Shown here: positions 15,184-23,811 of the stretch, piece after piece
How positions within the stretch are numbered: position 1 is the first letter of the stretch
Layout of the letters: each line of letters begins with the position of its first letter
NCBI RefSeq assembly: GCF_037963765.1
Contig: NZ_CP150166.1
Coordinates: forward strand, 1,181,001 to 1,245,000
Source of the DNA: Sporosarcina sp. FSL W8-0480
GTDB taxonomy: Bacteria; Bacillota; Bacilli; Bacillales_A; Planococcaceae
Reading direction: 5' to 3'
Length of the DNA stretch: 64,000 nucleotides
Position numbers and translations under genes: made by a program
The notes under the pieces: model-generated
What the model was told of the DNA's origin: nothing
Seen by the model: the letters and a program-made list of their open reading frames with translations, nothing else
Databases searched by the model: none

Positions 15184-16266
15184 TTGATTAACTTGAAAGA
15201 ATACGGTTGGAACGAAACACATGAAAAGAACTTCAATGCAATCCAAGAAGAATTGAAAGCAAACAACTGCGTGGCAGGCAGAGTCACGCTTGAACATAAA
15301 CGGATGTATCGGGTAATGACAGAAGAAGGTGAATGGCTCTCTGTCTGTTCGGGAGCATTTCAGCATGCAGCGTTTGAAAGACGTGATTTCCCGGCGGTCG
15401 GGGACTGGGTGTTAGTCGAGAGGATGCCTGGGGAAGAAAGAGGAATCATTCACGGAATCCTTCCACGGACATCATTGTTTTCAAGGAAGTCGGCAGGTTC
15501 AACAATTTCCGAGCAAATCATCGCGGTGAACGTAGATATCGTTTTCCTTGTCATGTCGATGAATTATGATTTCAACGCAAGAAGACTTGAACGATATCTT
15601 GTAGCGGCATATGATTCAGGCGCAACACCAGTTGTTGTGCTGACGAAGAAGGATCTTTGTGATAACCCTGAGTATTATATCGAACAGGCAGAAATTATCG
15701 CACCCGGTGCGGATATTTATTCAGTGAGCAATACAACCGGTGACGGGATCGAGCTGCTCACTGAATTATTAAAGGGCGGCAAGACCGCGGCGTTGTTAGG
15801 TTCTTCCGGAGTCGGAAAATCATCGCTTGTCAATGCGATTTGCGGGGATGGAACGATGGCGGTGCAAGGCATTCGGGAAGATGATGCAAAAGGCCGTCAT
15901 ACGACGACCCACCGGGAACTTCTGAAAATACCTACGGGTGGCGTTCTGATTGATACACCGGGGATGAGGGAGTTCCAATTATGGAATGAAAGCGAAAGCT
16001 TGGACTCCGGATTCAAAGATATTGAGTCACTTTCCGAGACATGCAAATTCAATGATTGCCGACATGTAGGGGAACCGGGCTGTGCAATTCAGGAAGCACT
16101 TGATACGGGTGAATTGTCCACGGAGCGTTATGCAAACTATGTTAAATTGCAAAAAGAAATTGCTTTTCTCGATCGGAAAATGAATCGCCAAGCGCAGGCG
16201 GCTGAACGTGATAAATGGAAAAAAGTCACGAAGAGCATGCGGAAGCATCCTTCCAAAAAGAAATAA
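15184..16266 (+). CDS. rsgA: Ribosome small-subunit GTPase RsgA-type
   Basis: A 360-residue circularly permuted GTPase: N-terminal OB-fold, then G4 (TKKD), G1/P-loop (GSSGVGKSSLVNAI, about residue 207), G3 (DTPGMREF) and a C-terminal zinc domain C-x5-C-x-H-x5-C (CKFNDCRHVGEPGC). RsgA binds the decoding region of the 30S subunit and checks late maturation. Start is TTG behind TGGAGGAA. It is longer than the usual Bacillus RsgA (about 300 residues), with a Lys-rich tail, and is not beside priA/fmt/rpe genes, so it may be a second paralogue. Confidence 0.9.
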   Translation: MINLKEYGWNETHEKNFNAIQEELKANNCVAGRVTLEHKRMYRVMTEEGEWLSVCSGAFQHAAFERRDFPAVGDWVLVERMPGEERGIIHGILPRTSLFSRKSAGSTISEQIIAVNVDIVFLVMSMNYDFNARRLERYLVAAYDSGATPVVVLTKKDLCDNPEYYIEQAEIIAPGADIYSVSNTTGDGIELLTELLKGGKTAALLGSSGVGKSSLVNAICGDGTMAVQGIREDDAKGRHTTTHRELLKIPTGGVLIDTPGMREFQLWNESESLDSGFKDIESLSETCKFNDCRHVGEPGCAIQEALDTGELSTERYANYVKLQKEIAFLDRKMNRQAQAAERDKWKKVTKSMRKHPSKKK

Positions 16267-16279
16267 AAATTTGCAAATG

Positions 16280-16316
16280 CAGGAGAAAAGGAAAAAATCC
16301 TATCTCCTGTTTTTTT
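16280..16316 (+). terminator. Terminator after rsgA
   Basis: GCAGGAGA-type arm pairs with TCTCCTG, followed by a run of seven T residues. Confidence 0.8.
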
Positions 16317-16410
16317 ATTGATGAATATTTAGCATACTCGATACGTATAAGGGGAATCTATAGTTATCAAAAGTCTTTACTGACAAAAGGTAATGGATTG
16401 GGGTGTGTAG

Positions 16411-17187
16411 ATGGAGTCAATATGGTTGGAATATGCCTGGACATTATTAATTCTAATTGCATTGGAAGGTTTATTATCAGCAGACAATGCATTAGTACTT
16501 GCTGTTATTGCAAAGCATCTACCAGAGGACCAGAAAAAGAAAGCGATTAATTATGGAATCATTATGGCTTTCGCTTTTAGGTTTGTTGCGCTTTTTGCGA
16601 TTTCTTTTATCGCGAATGTCTGGCAGATACAGGCCATAGGAGCTGCCTATCTTCTTTACTTAGGCTTAAAGCATATTATAAGGGCGCGTTTAGCAAAAGG
16701 TGATAAAAATGTTCATAAGAACGATGATAAGCAATCAGCTGGTAAAGGTTTCCGTGCAACTGTAGGGAAAATTGCGTTAGCTGACCTTGCATTTGCAATT
16801 GATTCGATCTTAGCCGCGGTTGCGCTTGCCCTTGGTCTTCCTGATTCACCATTAGGTAATTTTGGCGGTATGGATGGAGGGCAATTTATTGTCGTTGTTC
16901 TTGGAGGTATTGCCGGACTTATTTTGATAAAGTTTGCAGCAACTTGGTTTGTACAGCTATTGAGCAAACGTCCTGCATTGGAAGCAACAGCATATGCAAT
17001 CGTTGCCTGGGTTGGTGTCAAACTTGCGGTCATCACTCTTGCCCACAAGGATATCGGTCTCATAGACCATGATTTCCCTCACAGTACTGTATGGACACTT
17101 ATTTTTTATGGCGTATTAGTAGGTATTGCACTGCTTGGTTGGTTTGCACCAAGTAATAAAACTGGAACAAAAAATCAAAGCGTGTAA
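16411..17187 (+). CDS. TerC family integral membrane protein
   Basis: A 258-residue protein with seven to eight spans and the TerC-family acidic motifs LEGLLSADNALVLA near the N terminus and ALADLAFAIDSILA in the middle, whose Asp and Asn residues lie in the membrane. Homologues (YjbE, YceF, YkoY) have been linked to manganese efflux that metallates exported enzymes. No yybP-ykoY manganese riboswitch is seen in the 140-bp leader, unlike B. subtilis ykoY. ATG follows GGGGTGTG. Monocistronic with a strong terminator. Confidence 0.9.
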   Translation: MESIWLEYAWTLLILIALEGLLSADNALVLAVIAKHLPEDQKKKAINYGIIMAFAFRFVALFAISFIANVWQIQAIGAAYLLYLGLKHIIRARLAKGDKNVHKNDDKQSAGKGFRATVGKIALADLAFAIDSILAAVALALGLPDSPLGNFGGMDGGQFIVVVLGGIAGLILIKFAATWFVQLLSKRPALEATAYAIVAWVGVKLAVITLAHKDIGLIDHDFPHSTVWTLIFYGVLVGIALLGWFAPSNKTGTKNQSV

Positions 17188-17215
17188 ACATCACTGGATG
17201 TTTACACGCTTTTTT
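17179..17215. terminator. Terminator after terC
   Basis: AGCGTGTAAACATC and GATGTTTACACGCT form a 14-bp perfect stem with a 4-base loop, then TTTTT; it overlaps the last codons of the gene. Confidence 0.9.
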
Positions 17216-17218
17216 CAT

Positions 17219-17419
17219 TCATCGCGGATTTTTATGAATCCGCTCTTTACGTAAGTCTTCCTTCTGATCATCCAAGTTAATGGTATCTACTGTTTGCATG
17301 TCCTCGTGCATATCAAATAAACTCACCCCTTCAGAAGGGATTCCTTCCGGATGCGCCAAATAGCGAAAGTCGATATCCTTTCGGTCTTCTTTGGACATAT
17401 TGCGTCTTGATTCTGACAT
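17219..17419 (-). CDS. Small hydrophilic protein, unknown function
   Basis: A 66-residue highly charged protein (starting MSESRRNMSKEDRKDIDFRY, ending RKERIHKNPR) with no membrane span and no motif I recognise. GAGGAGG precedes the ATG at 17419 at good spacing, and it is convergent to terC, sharing that terminator. Composition suggests a small conserved Bacillales-type protein of unknown role. Confidence 0.7.
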   Translation of the reverse strand: MSESRRNMSKEDRKDIDFRYLAHPEGIPSEGVSLFDMHEDMQTVDTINLDDQKEDLRKERIHKNPR

Positions 17420-17499
17420 CTTACTGCCTCCTCATTGAGTACTCCCCAATAGGATGGCGATATTAGCAATAAATATCCAAATACGAGAACAGTAAATGT

Positions 17500-17613
17500 C
17501 TATCGTCTACGCGGCGCTATAGTCGTTTTTTCTTTGGAGAGCACTTTGCGTACAATTGGATATACGATTGGAGCCCATTTAATAGCCGTTTTAATCAGTC
17601 TTCCTATTTTCAT
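17500..17613 (-). CDS. 37-residue basic peptide
   Basis: A 37-codon ORF starting MKIGRLIKTAIKWAPIVYPI and ending with a cluster of Arg residues. It has no acidic residue except one Glu. AAAGGAG lies 7-8 bases before the ATG. A TATAAT-like element lies about 45 bases further upstream on the minus strand. The first 25 residues would form a basic amphipathic helix, so it could associate with membranes (inference). It is too short for routine gene calling; I recall no named family. Confidence 0.6.
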   Translation of the reverse strand: MKIGRLIKTAIKWAPIVYPIVRKVLSKEKTTIAPRRR

Positions 17614-17694
17614 TTTATTACGCTCCTTTTATGTATTAATTTGCCCTCTCTTACAGAATTATAAACAAAACTTTCTCCTCTATAACTGTTGCAG

Positions 17695-17727
17695 AATGCC
17701 AATCAATCTCTTGTTTGGCATTTTTTA
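17695..17727 (+). terminator. Terminator-like hairpin with no obvious upstream gene
   Basis: AATGCCAA and TTTGGCATT arms with an 11-base loop followed by TTTTT. The plus-strand sequence before it (17420-17694) has no well-supported gene, so either a small transcript ends here or the hairpin serves another function. Confidence 0.55.
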
Positions 17728-17811
17728 TACTTTCTTTTTTAAAAATATGTTTGATTTTAAAAGTTTTGGGGCAGGATGGGGGAAATTGTAAGAGAGGAGA
17801 ACTACTTTTTT

Positions 17812-18648
17812 ATGAAAATGAAAATGATTTTATTGACTGTTGTTCTGACATTTTCTTATAGTGTTTTAGCCGAAGCAGCCCCGGTCGGCTCAACAGAACA
17901 GGCGGAATTTAAAGGGGAAATTGCAAGTGTTACTATTGAAACAAAAGAATTTAGTGAAGACATAGAAACTATCCAAAGTGACATTCCATTCATGGAGTTA
18001 TTGGCGGGGGAAATACCACATATTTATCCGCCGCCTGAGATTTTGGAAAATGTGCCCCAAACGTATACGGTAATGAAGGGGGACAACCTGTTTAGAATAG
18101 CGATGAATCATAACGTCTCTCTATCCGAGTTAATGAGTTGGAATAACTTAACTGGCGATCTAATCCATCCGGGTGAAGTTTTAGTGATTAAAGGTGGGGA
18201 TCTAACTGAAGATGTGGGTCTTGTACAAGTCGCATCGATTACACCTGAAACAGTCCCAGAATCTGATGAACCGAAAGAACCGAAAGATTTAAAAGAGCCA
18301 AAAGAACCTAAGCAACCTGCATTCCAAGTTGCCATTTCAACACCTCCCGCCTCTGAAGGGGACGAATTTATTGTAACAGCCACAGCATATACAGCGTATT
18401 GCACTGGTTGTTCTGGAACAACAGCATATGGAATTGACCTACGATCCAATCCGGATCAAAAAGTAATCGCGGTCGACCCAAAACTCATTCCACTTGGAAC
18501 GAAAGTATGGGTTGAAGGTTATGGTGAGGCGATTGCTGGAGATACTGGAGGAGCTATCAAAGGACATAGAATTGATGTCTTCATCCCTTCTTATGATAGT
18601 GCGATGGAATGGGGAGTAAAGAAAGTAAAGATAAAAGTTTTGAATTAA
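17812..18648 (+). CDS. Secreted LysM and 3D-domain cell-wall protein
   Basis: A 278-residue exported protein: signal peptide (residues 1-21, ending AEAA), a spacer, one LysM domain ([20 protein letters not shown] to VLVI, residues ~85-130), a Pro/Lys/Glu linker ([15 protein letters not shown]), and a C-terminal 3D domain. The 3D domain has the expected Asp residues ([34 protein letters not shown]) of the double-psi barrel seen in MltA-like transglycosylases. It resembles YocH-type autolysins of Bacillus. ATG at 17812 follows GAGAGGAG; an ATG upstream in frame is before that site. Confidence 0.88.
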   Translation: MKMKMILLTVVLTFSYSVLAEAAPVGSTEQAEFKGEIASVTIETKEFSEDIETIQSDIPFMELLAGEIPHIYPPPEILENVPQTYTVMKGDNLFRIAMNHNVSLSELMSWNNLTGDLIHPGEVLVIKGGDLTEDVGLVQVASITPETVPESDEPKEPKDLKEPKEPKQPAFQVAISTPPASEGDEFIVTATAYTAYCTGCSGTTAYGIDLRSNPDQKVIAVDPKLIPLGTKVWVEGYGEAIAGDTGGAIKGHRIDVFIPSYDSAMEWGVKKVKIKVLN

Positions 18649-18655
18649 GTAGAAT

Positions 18656-18694
18656 CGCATTGGGAGTCAATTGTCTCCCAGTGCGGTTTTTTTT
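18656..18694 (+). terminator. Terminator after LysM-3D gene
   Basis: CGCATTGGGAG pairs with CTCCCAGTGCG (G-T allowed), followed by eight T residues. Confidence 0.85.
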
Positions 18695-18771
18695 ATTGGT
18701 TTGTGAAAACTGATTCAAGTTTCACAGTATGGTACAATTAATGAAAAGGGCATAAAGTTGGGGGAAGTATA

Positions 18772-19623
18772 ATGATAGACATGAATCGTGAGCTTTATAA
18801 TTTCTTATGTGAGAATACGAACTCGATAACTGAGAAATGGCTATTGGATCGTGAGGAATTAAAAGGGTCCATTTACTCCAAAAACGCCGGTGAATGGGCT
18901 GATAAGTTATTAAGTGAACAAAATACGTTGACCAATCTGACTGTCGCAAGCAGTCTGTTAAATGATTGTAGCGTGTTTCAGGAAAATAAAAGAAATTGGG
19001 CTATTGTGGTTACAGAAAGTCGAGTCAATTCTAATACTCCCATTTTTGAAGTATTAGATGCACTTTCCAAGCTCCGGTCGACATATTGGTTTTTTATTGA
19101 GCAGTTTGTTGAAAGAGAAGGGGAGAGGGTTCTTCGCTCGGACATCATGGGCTGGGGCATTACCATCCATAGGGCGTTGGACGAACTGATGGTGGATTTC
19201 TCAAAGAGATATGATGACTTGATGAATAACAGATTGGATGCACAACAAACTCTTATTGAAGAATTGAATGCGCCAATTATTAAGCTGAATTCTTCAATCG
19301 GTGTGCTACCGCTTATAGGAGACGTCGATACGGCACGGGTTCAGTCCATATCGGATTATGTTCCCCATAAATGCACAAAGCTTGACTTGAGCCACCTCTT
19401 CATCGACTTATCAGGGGTATCCATTCTTGATACAATGGTGGCAAATCATATCTATCAACTTACCCAAGTTCTTGGTTTGCTTGGTATTGAATCGACAATT
19501 ACAGGAATCAGACCGGAAATCGCACAAACTTCTGTCCAATTAGGTTTGGATTTCTCTAAGATTCATACAACGAGTTCATTGCAATTAGCCTTAAAAACAA
19601 TTTTCAGAGAACCAGCTATATAA
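18772..19623 (+). CDS. RsbR-like stressosome protein (STAS domain)
   Basis: A 283-residue protein with a non-heme-globin-like helical N-terminal domain (residues 1-150), a linker helix and a C-terminal STAS domain (about 165-275). The C-terminal half contains DLSGVSILDTMVANHIYQ and TGIRPEIAQTSVQLGL, hallmarks of RsbR co-antagonists that with RsbS build the stressosome controlling SigB. The RsbT-target site is Ser here (DLSGV) where RsbRA has Thr (DITGV). It stands alone, away from any rsbSTUVW cluster, like the scattered rsbR paralogues of Bacillus, so it probably serves as an extra sensor subunit. Confidence 0.87.
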   Translation: MIDMNRELYNFLCENTNSITEKWLLDREELKGSIYSKNAGEWADKLLSEQNTLTNLTVASSLLNDCSVFQENKRNWAIVVTESRVNSNTPIFEVLDALSKLRSTYWFFIEQFVEREGERVLRSDIMGWGITIHRALDELMVDFSKRYDDLMNNRLDAQQTLIEELNAPIIKLNSSIGVLPLIGDVDTARVQSISDYVPHKCTKLDLSHLFIDLSGVSILDTMVANHIYQLTQVLGLLGIESTITGIRPEIAQTSVQLGLDFSKIHTTSSLQLALKTIFREPAI

Positions 19624-19634
19624 AAACAAACAAG

Positions 19635-19666
19635 AAAGCATCCGGCATAACGACCGGATGCTTTTT
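19635..19666. terminator. Bidirectional terminator
   Basis: AAGCATCCGG and CCGGATGCTT form a 10-bp stem with A and T flanks, between the convergent rsbR-like and NAT genes. Confidence 0.88.
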
Positions 19667-20412
19667 TAGATGATTTCAATGCCAAACAGCTCTACCATGA
19701 CAGAAGTTCTCTCAGTAGGTGTAAGTACTCTATTTGTCTTGATTCCTTTTTCATAAATGGATAGTTCATCATCATATAATGAAATCCGACCTGTTTCAGT
19801 CGCCTTCGTAATGATATCCACATGAGTGAATGTTGAATCCGCAGAAACTTGATTGAACACACAGCCCTCATGGAAATCTTCAAGGCGCTTCTGTGTTGCT
19901 TCGAACTTATAAATCATACGGGATTCCCCATTTCTTGTCCGGTTAAGTACATACATTACATCATCGAGTTTCGTAACGCCGTAACTTCCACTTACATCAG
20001 TACATATGCCACCATTTAACGGAATTGGAAGAACTGTTGAATCTCCGAAACCGACATCTACGAGATAAGTCTCATCCAAATGAACGAGAATAGCCGCATG
20101 TGTCTCCGGCTTTGCCCATTTCCCATTAGGTCTGAAGACAGTCGCTGCGACCAAGGTTGCATCATATCCAAGTTTGACCAACAACCAATGGAAAAGGCCG
20201 TTTAACTCGTAACAATATCCCCCGCGCATTCGGGTGACGATTTTCTCATAGATCGTATTCAAGTTCAGATAAATAGGAACTTTGCGGATGACATCTAAAT
20301 TTTCAAATGGAATGTTCGTCATATGCAAAAACTGTAGTTCTTTCAAGTTGTTTAATGAAGGATCCGTCAAATGACTTGCATTAAAACGCTTTAGGTACTT
20401 TTCAATATTCAT
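19666..20412 (-). CDS. Arylamine N-acetyltransferase
   Basis: A 248-residue cytosolic enzyme that transfers acetyl from acetyl-CoA to arylamines or hydrazines through a cysteine intermediate. The triad is visible: Cys67 in RGGYCYELN, His105 in THAAILV and Asp119 in VDVGFGD. Length is slightly shorter than the common 260-280. ATG at 20412 follows an AAGGAGGTCAGG-like site. Monocistronic. The natural substrate is not known for most bacterial NATs. Confidence 0.92.
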   Translation of the reverse strand: MNIEKYLKRFNASHLTDPSLNNLKELQFLHMTNIPFENLDVIRKVPIYLNLNTIYEKIVTRMRGGYCYELNGLFHWLLVKLGYDATLVAATVFRPNGKWAKPETHAAILVHLDETYLVDVGFGDSTVLPIPLNGGICTDVSGSYGVTKLDDVMYVLNRTRNGESRMIYKFEATQKRLEDFHEGCVFNQVSADSTFTHVDIITKATETGRISLYDDELSIYEKGIKTNRVLTPTERTSVMVELFGIEII

Positions 20413-20611
20413 GCCCCTGACCTCCTTGCCTACTTATTCCTATCCTATCATCTAAGTAAAATATTGTGAATGACATAAATCGCAGCTTACTGGGACATTT
20501 TTCTTATTAGATAAATGGATAAAAGGGGTATTCAAGTCTCATGAAATATGTTATTATAATAGAAAGATAATTCGGATTATACTAATCTGATGAGAGATAT
20601 GGGGTATTCAT

Positions 20612-21445
20612 ATGAGAAAACATAATCTTGTTTGGCTTACAATTGTAGGGGCCTGTTTATTACTTCTAGTTGGGTACAGCGATCAGACAAAGCGGGTGCA
20701 TCAACCGAATATGATGAGTATTGCTCATAGGGGCGCTTCTGGTTTTGCGCCGGAAAATACCCGATCGGCATTTCAAAAAGGTGTAGAACTTCAAGCGGAC
20801 TACTTGGAGTGCGACGTTCATCTATCAAAAGATGGAGAGCTTATAATCATGCACGATGAAAAGATTGACCGTACAACAAATGGAAGCGGTTTCATAAAGG
20901 ATTACACATTGGCCGAATTAAGGGAGTTTGATGCTGGGATCACATTTAGTAAGGAATTCGAGGGTGAGACGATCATGACCCTTAATGAGTTATTAGATGA
21001 ATTTTTTGACCAAATCGGTTTATTAATAGAATTAAAAAATCCCGAAAACTATCCGGGTATTGAAGAAAGTGTAGTATCGGTATTAAGTAAATATGAAGAT
21101 TTAAGTTCAATCATCGTCCAGTCATTTGACGTCGAATCTATGAGAAAAATGCAATCCTTGCTGCCGGAATTAAGCGTAGCAGTCCTGATACGTCCCGCAG
21201 AATCATTTTTATCCGAAAGTAAATTGGATGATTTAACCTCCTTTGCCTCTTTCGTTAATTTCAACGTTTCCTTTGTAAATAAAAGCATGGTGAATAAAGT
21301 TCAACAGCGGGGAAGCAAAGTCCTTGTTTGGTCGAAAAACGACAAGAAACTCGTCTCAAAAGCCCATAAATACGGAGTCGACGGAATCATTTCCGATTAT
21401 CCTACTTGGCGCATAAGCGAACCAATCTATCTCGTACAAGAATAA
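20612..21445 (+). CDS. Glycerophosphodiester phosphodiesterase (membrane-anchored)
   Basis: A 277-residue GDPD-family protein that hydrolyses glycerophosphodiesters to glycerol 3-phosphate and an alcohol. After an N-terminal hydrophobic segment (residues 7-22) come the catalytic motifs HRGASGFAPENT, the metal-binding ECDVHLSKDGELIIMHDEKI and, later, LIELKNPENYPG. The N terminus could be a signal anchor; it has no lipobox Cys in a good position. ATG follows a weak TATGGGG site. Monocistronic with a terminator. Confidence 0.92.
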   Translation: MRKHNLVWLTIVGACLLLLVGYSDQTKRVHQPNMMSIAHRGASGFAPENTRSAFQKGVELQADYLECDVHLSKDGELIIMHDEKIDRTTNGSGFIKDYTLAELREFDAGITFSKEFEGETIMTLNELLDEFFDQIGLLIELKNPENYPGIEESVVSVLSKYEDLSSIIVQSFDVESMRKMQSLLPELSVAVLIRPAESFLSESKLDDLTSFASFVNFNVSFVNKSMVNKVQQRGSKVLVWSKNDKKLVSKAHKYGVDGIISDYPTWRISEPIYLVQE

Positions 21446-21451
21446 GTGATC

Positions 21452-21480
21452 AAAACCGGAATTCCGCATTCCGGTTTTTT
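21452..21480 (+). terminator. Terminator after GDPD gene
   Basis: AAAACCGGAAT and ATTCCGGTTTT form an 11-bp perfect stem with a 5-base loop and a T run. Confidence 0.88.
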
Positions 21481-21557
21481 ACTTGCAAAAAAACACTTTA
21501 TTCCAAGGGATTATCCGAAAATTTATAGTATGATAGACGGAATGGAGGAGAAGCATT

Positions 21558-21644
21558 ATGAAATATGACAGAGATAATAGAAATGTACATCATAAATGTA
21601 AATTGAAGGGAGCCGTAAAAAATGTCGACACGCATTTTATATGA
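21558..21644 (+). CDS. Candidate 28-residue ORF overlapping the next start
   Basis: A 28-codon ORF beginning MKYDRDNRNVHHKCKLKG, with GGAGGAG 8 bases before its ATG. Its end overlaps the first 23 bases of the pseudouridine synthase gene in another frame, so it could couple translation of that gene. Its composition is hydrophilic with one Cys and two His. No family is recognised. It may be a leader ORF or chance. Confidence 0.35.
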   Translation: MKYDRDNRNVHHKCKLKGAVKNVDTHFI

Positions 21645-22296
21645 AGACAATCATTTGCTTGTTGTTGAAAAACCTGTGAATATACCGGTACAAGCCGATG
21701 AAAGCGGCGATGCAGATCTACTTACTCTATTGAAAGAGGATTTGAAGGAACGCTATCAAAAGCCCGGCAATGTTTATCTTGGATTGGTTCATCGACTGGA
21801 TCGTCCAGTAGGGGGAGTCATGGTATTTGCTAAAACATCCAAAGCCGCTTCCCGCTTATCCGATGTATTACGAAAAAGGGAAATGGAAAGGACTTACTTA
21901 ACCGTTGTGCGTGGAAATCTAAAGCATTCAGGTGTATTGGAACATCATTTATGGAAAGATACGAAGAAGAATATAGTACATACGGTTAAAGCAGGCCATC
22001 CGGGAGGCAAAAAGGCCATCCTCCAGTATGAAACAGTTGAGCAAAAGGACGGCATGAGCCTATTGAACGTCCGACTTCACACAGGAAGATCCCATCAAAT
22101 CCGAGTTCAGTTGGCTGCAGTCGGTTCCCCCCTTTACGGAGATCAAAAATACGGGCAACATGTGAATAAACCCGGACAGCAAATTGCATTATGGGCAAAC
22201 ACCCTCGAATTTCCTCATCCGACAACAAAGGAATTACTGAAATTCGAATCGAACCCACCTTCCGCCCATCCGTGGAACATTTGGGAGGATAAGTGA
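21622..22296 (+). CDS. RluA-family pseudouridine synthase
   Basis: A 224-residue enzyme converting uridine to pseudouridine in rRNA or tRNA. The catalytic motif is LVHRLDRPVGGVMVFAKT, with the Asp of HRLD as nucleophile; the C-terminal HQIRVQLAAVGSPLYGDQKYG is also typical. It lacks an N-terminal S4 domain and is short, like the compact RluA-type paralogues of Bacillales, so the target base is uncertain. ATG follows GAAGGGAG. A 28-codon ORF overlaps its start. Confidence 0.92.
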   Translation: MSTRILYEDNHLLVVEKPVNIPVQADESGDADLLTLLKEDLKERYQKPGNVYLGLVHRLDRPVGGVMVFAKTSKAASRLSDVLRKREMERTYLTVVRGNLKHSGVLEHHLWKDTKKNIVHTVKAGHPGGKKAILQYETVEQKDGMSLLNVRLHTGRSHQIRVQLAAVGSPLYGDQKYGQHVNKPGQQIALWANTLEFPHPTTKELLKFESNPPSAHPWNIWEDK

Positions 22297-22399
22297 GGGA
22301 CTTTCACCGAAAAACTTCAAAGCAGGTCATCCGGTTGATTGACATAGAAATTCCATAACCCTACACTTTATACAGAACGACTTTGTGAATTTCAGTGTT

Positions 22400-22434
22400 T
22401 GGAGCGGAAAGCGTCCGCCTGGAACGGAAAGCAA
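22400..22434 (+). repeat. Intergenic GC-rich repeat, copy B (right half only)
   Basis: GGAGCGGAAAGCGTCCGCCT followed by GGAACGGAAAGCAAT matches the right end of the copy at 26770-26894. The left half is missing, so this is a truncated copy. Confidence 0.6.
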
Positions 22435-22483
22435 TTATCCTTAGTTCGTATCTATAGAATGAGAAAATCAGTTGGAGGAAATT

Positions 22484-23698
22484 ATGACAAATCCGTTTAT
22501 CCCTATTATTGTAGGAACCGATATTAATGCATACAATATGGCAATCTCCTTTCATGAGGCATATGGCATACACCCAATCCTTGTAGGAAAAGAACCCTTA
22601 TCCTTTACAAGCCTAAGCACAATCCCCGGAGCAATCGAACTGTTCCCGAAGCTTGGAGAAAAGAAAGAATTTGCAGCTATCCTAAAAAAAGTCGCAACCA
22701 AATACAAAACTCCGGAGAAAAAATTACTCCTTGTCGGTACGAATGACTTATATGTCCGCCTCATCATCGAGAACCGCGATGCCCTCTCCGAAGACTTTGT
22801 ATTCAACTATATCGACGAAACACTAATGAATAATCTCTTAGTGAAGAAGAACTTTTATAAACTTTGCGAAGAACATGGAATCGATACACCGGCAACTTAC
22901 TTCTATTCCTGTAAAAGTGACGACCACTTTACTGAAGAAGTCATGTTCCCGGTAATCATTAAGCCAAGTAACGGGGTAGAATATTATAAACACCCGTTTC
23001 CGGGCATGCAAAAAGTCTATAAAGTCGACTCGTATGAGGAAATCAAAAAAGTCATTGGAACGATTAAGAAAAGCGGCTATAAAGATGACCTGATCATCCA
23101 AGATTTCATCCCTGGCGACGATACATACATGTGGGACTCGGTTTTTTACATTAACAGCAAAGGAAATACCGAGTTAGTCACATTTGGACAAGTTGTGCTC
23201 CAAGAGCATACTCCTACCGCTATCGGAAATTACACAGCAGTCATTACGAGATACAATGAAGAAATGATGTTGAAGCTGAAGGGCTTCCTTGAAGCGCTAA
23301 ATTATGTGGGCTATGCCAATTTCGACTTGAAATATGATCATCGCGACGGCAAATTCAAAGTTTTTGAAGTGAATATCCGTCAAGGACGATCAAGCTACTA
23401 TATAACATCATGTGGTCATAATATGGCGAAGAACTTTGTCGACGACCTCATCTATAATGTCGAAAAATCCCTAACCTTATTGGATGAAAAGTTCCTATTT
23501 ACTGTCGTTCCTAAGATAGTCCTTAAGAAGTTTGTTGACAATAAAGAAGTACGGGAAGAGATTAAGAAGTTGTTACGGGCAGGTAAATACGCCAATCCAT
23601 TATTCTATAAAAGGGACAGAAGCTTCAAAAGAAAACTATACCTTTTGTTAAGACAAATTAATTACTACCGTAAGTATAAAAATAATAGTTGGCAATAA
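22484..23698 (+). CDS. ATP-grasp carboxylate-amine ligase family protein
   Basis: A 404-residue protein with an N-terminal Rossmann-like pre-ATP-grasp part (PIIVGTDINAYNMAISF, TNDLYVRLI) and an ATP-grasp domain with the two Lys motifs (FPVIIKPSNG) and acidic metal-binding residues (YANFDLKY, FKVFEVNIRQGRS). Such enzymes join a carboxylate to an amine via acyl-phosphate. The overall form is close to D-aspartate ligase and PylC/CarB-like ligases, but the substrate cannot be read. A basic C-terminal tail of about 60 residues follows. ATG at 22484 follows TGGAGGAA. It stands alone. Confidence 0.8.
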   Translation: MTNPFIPIIVGTDINAYNMAISFHEAYGIHPILVGKEPLSFTSLSTIPGAIELFPKLGEKKEFAAILKKVATKYKTPEKKLLLVGTNDLYVRLIIENRDALSEDFVFNYIDETLMNNLLVKKNFYKLCEEHGIDTPATYFYSCKSDDHFTEEVMFPVIIKPSNGVEYYKHPFPGMQKVYKVDSYEEIKKVIGTIKKSGYKDDLIIQDFIPGDDTYMWDSVFYINSKGNTELVTFGQVVLQEHTPTAIGNYTAVITRYNEEMMLKLKGFLEALNYVGYANFDLKYDHRDGKFKVFEVNIRQGRSSYYITSCGHNMAKNFVDDLIYNVEKSLTLLDEKFLFTVVPKIVLKKFVDNKEVREEIKKLLRAGKYANPLFYKRDRSFKRKLYLLLRQINYYRKYKNNSWQ

Positions 23699-23712
23699 AT
23701 AATATATCCTAA

Positions 23713-23742
23713 ACCTAATTGCACCTGCAATTGGGTTTTTTT
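23713..23742 (+). terminator. Terminator after ATP-grasp gene
   Basis: CCTAATTGCA and TGCAATTGGG arms (one G-T) with a two-base loop followed by seven T residues. Confidence 0.85.
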
Positions 23743-23811
23743 AGTTAAGTTTACAGTGTGGGTGGTGGTGGAATAGATAGGCGAATAGCTCAAGGAGGAA
23801 TTTTTAACATC

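Noticed and set aside
16267..16410. yybP-ykoY manganese riboswitch before terC
   Set aside because: The conserved aptamer blocks are absent; only the rsgA terminator and a plain leader are seen.
17534..17791. 85-codon hydrophobic plus-strand ORF
   Set aside because: TTG start without a good ribosome-binding site; it runs through a terminator hairpin and is opposite the better supported 37-residue ORF.
23743..23811. Fur box before the Fbp-like gene
   Set aside because: No 7-1-7 palindrome with fewer than five mismatches was seen.
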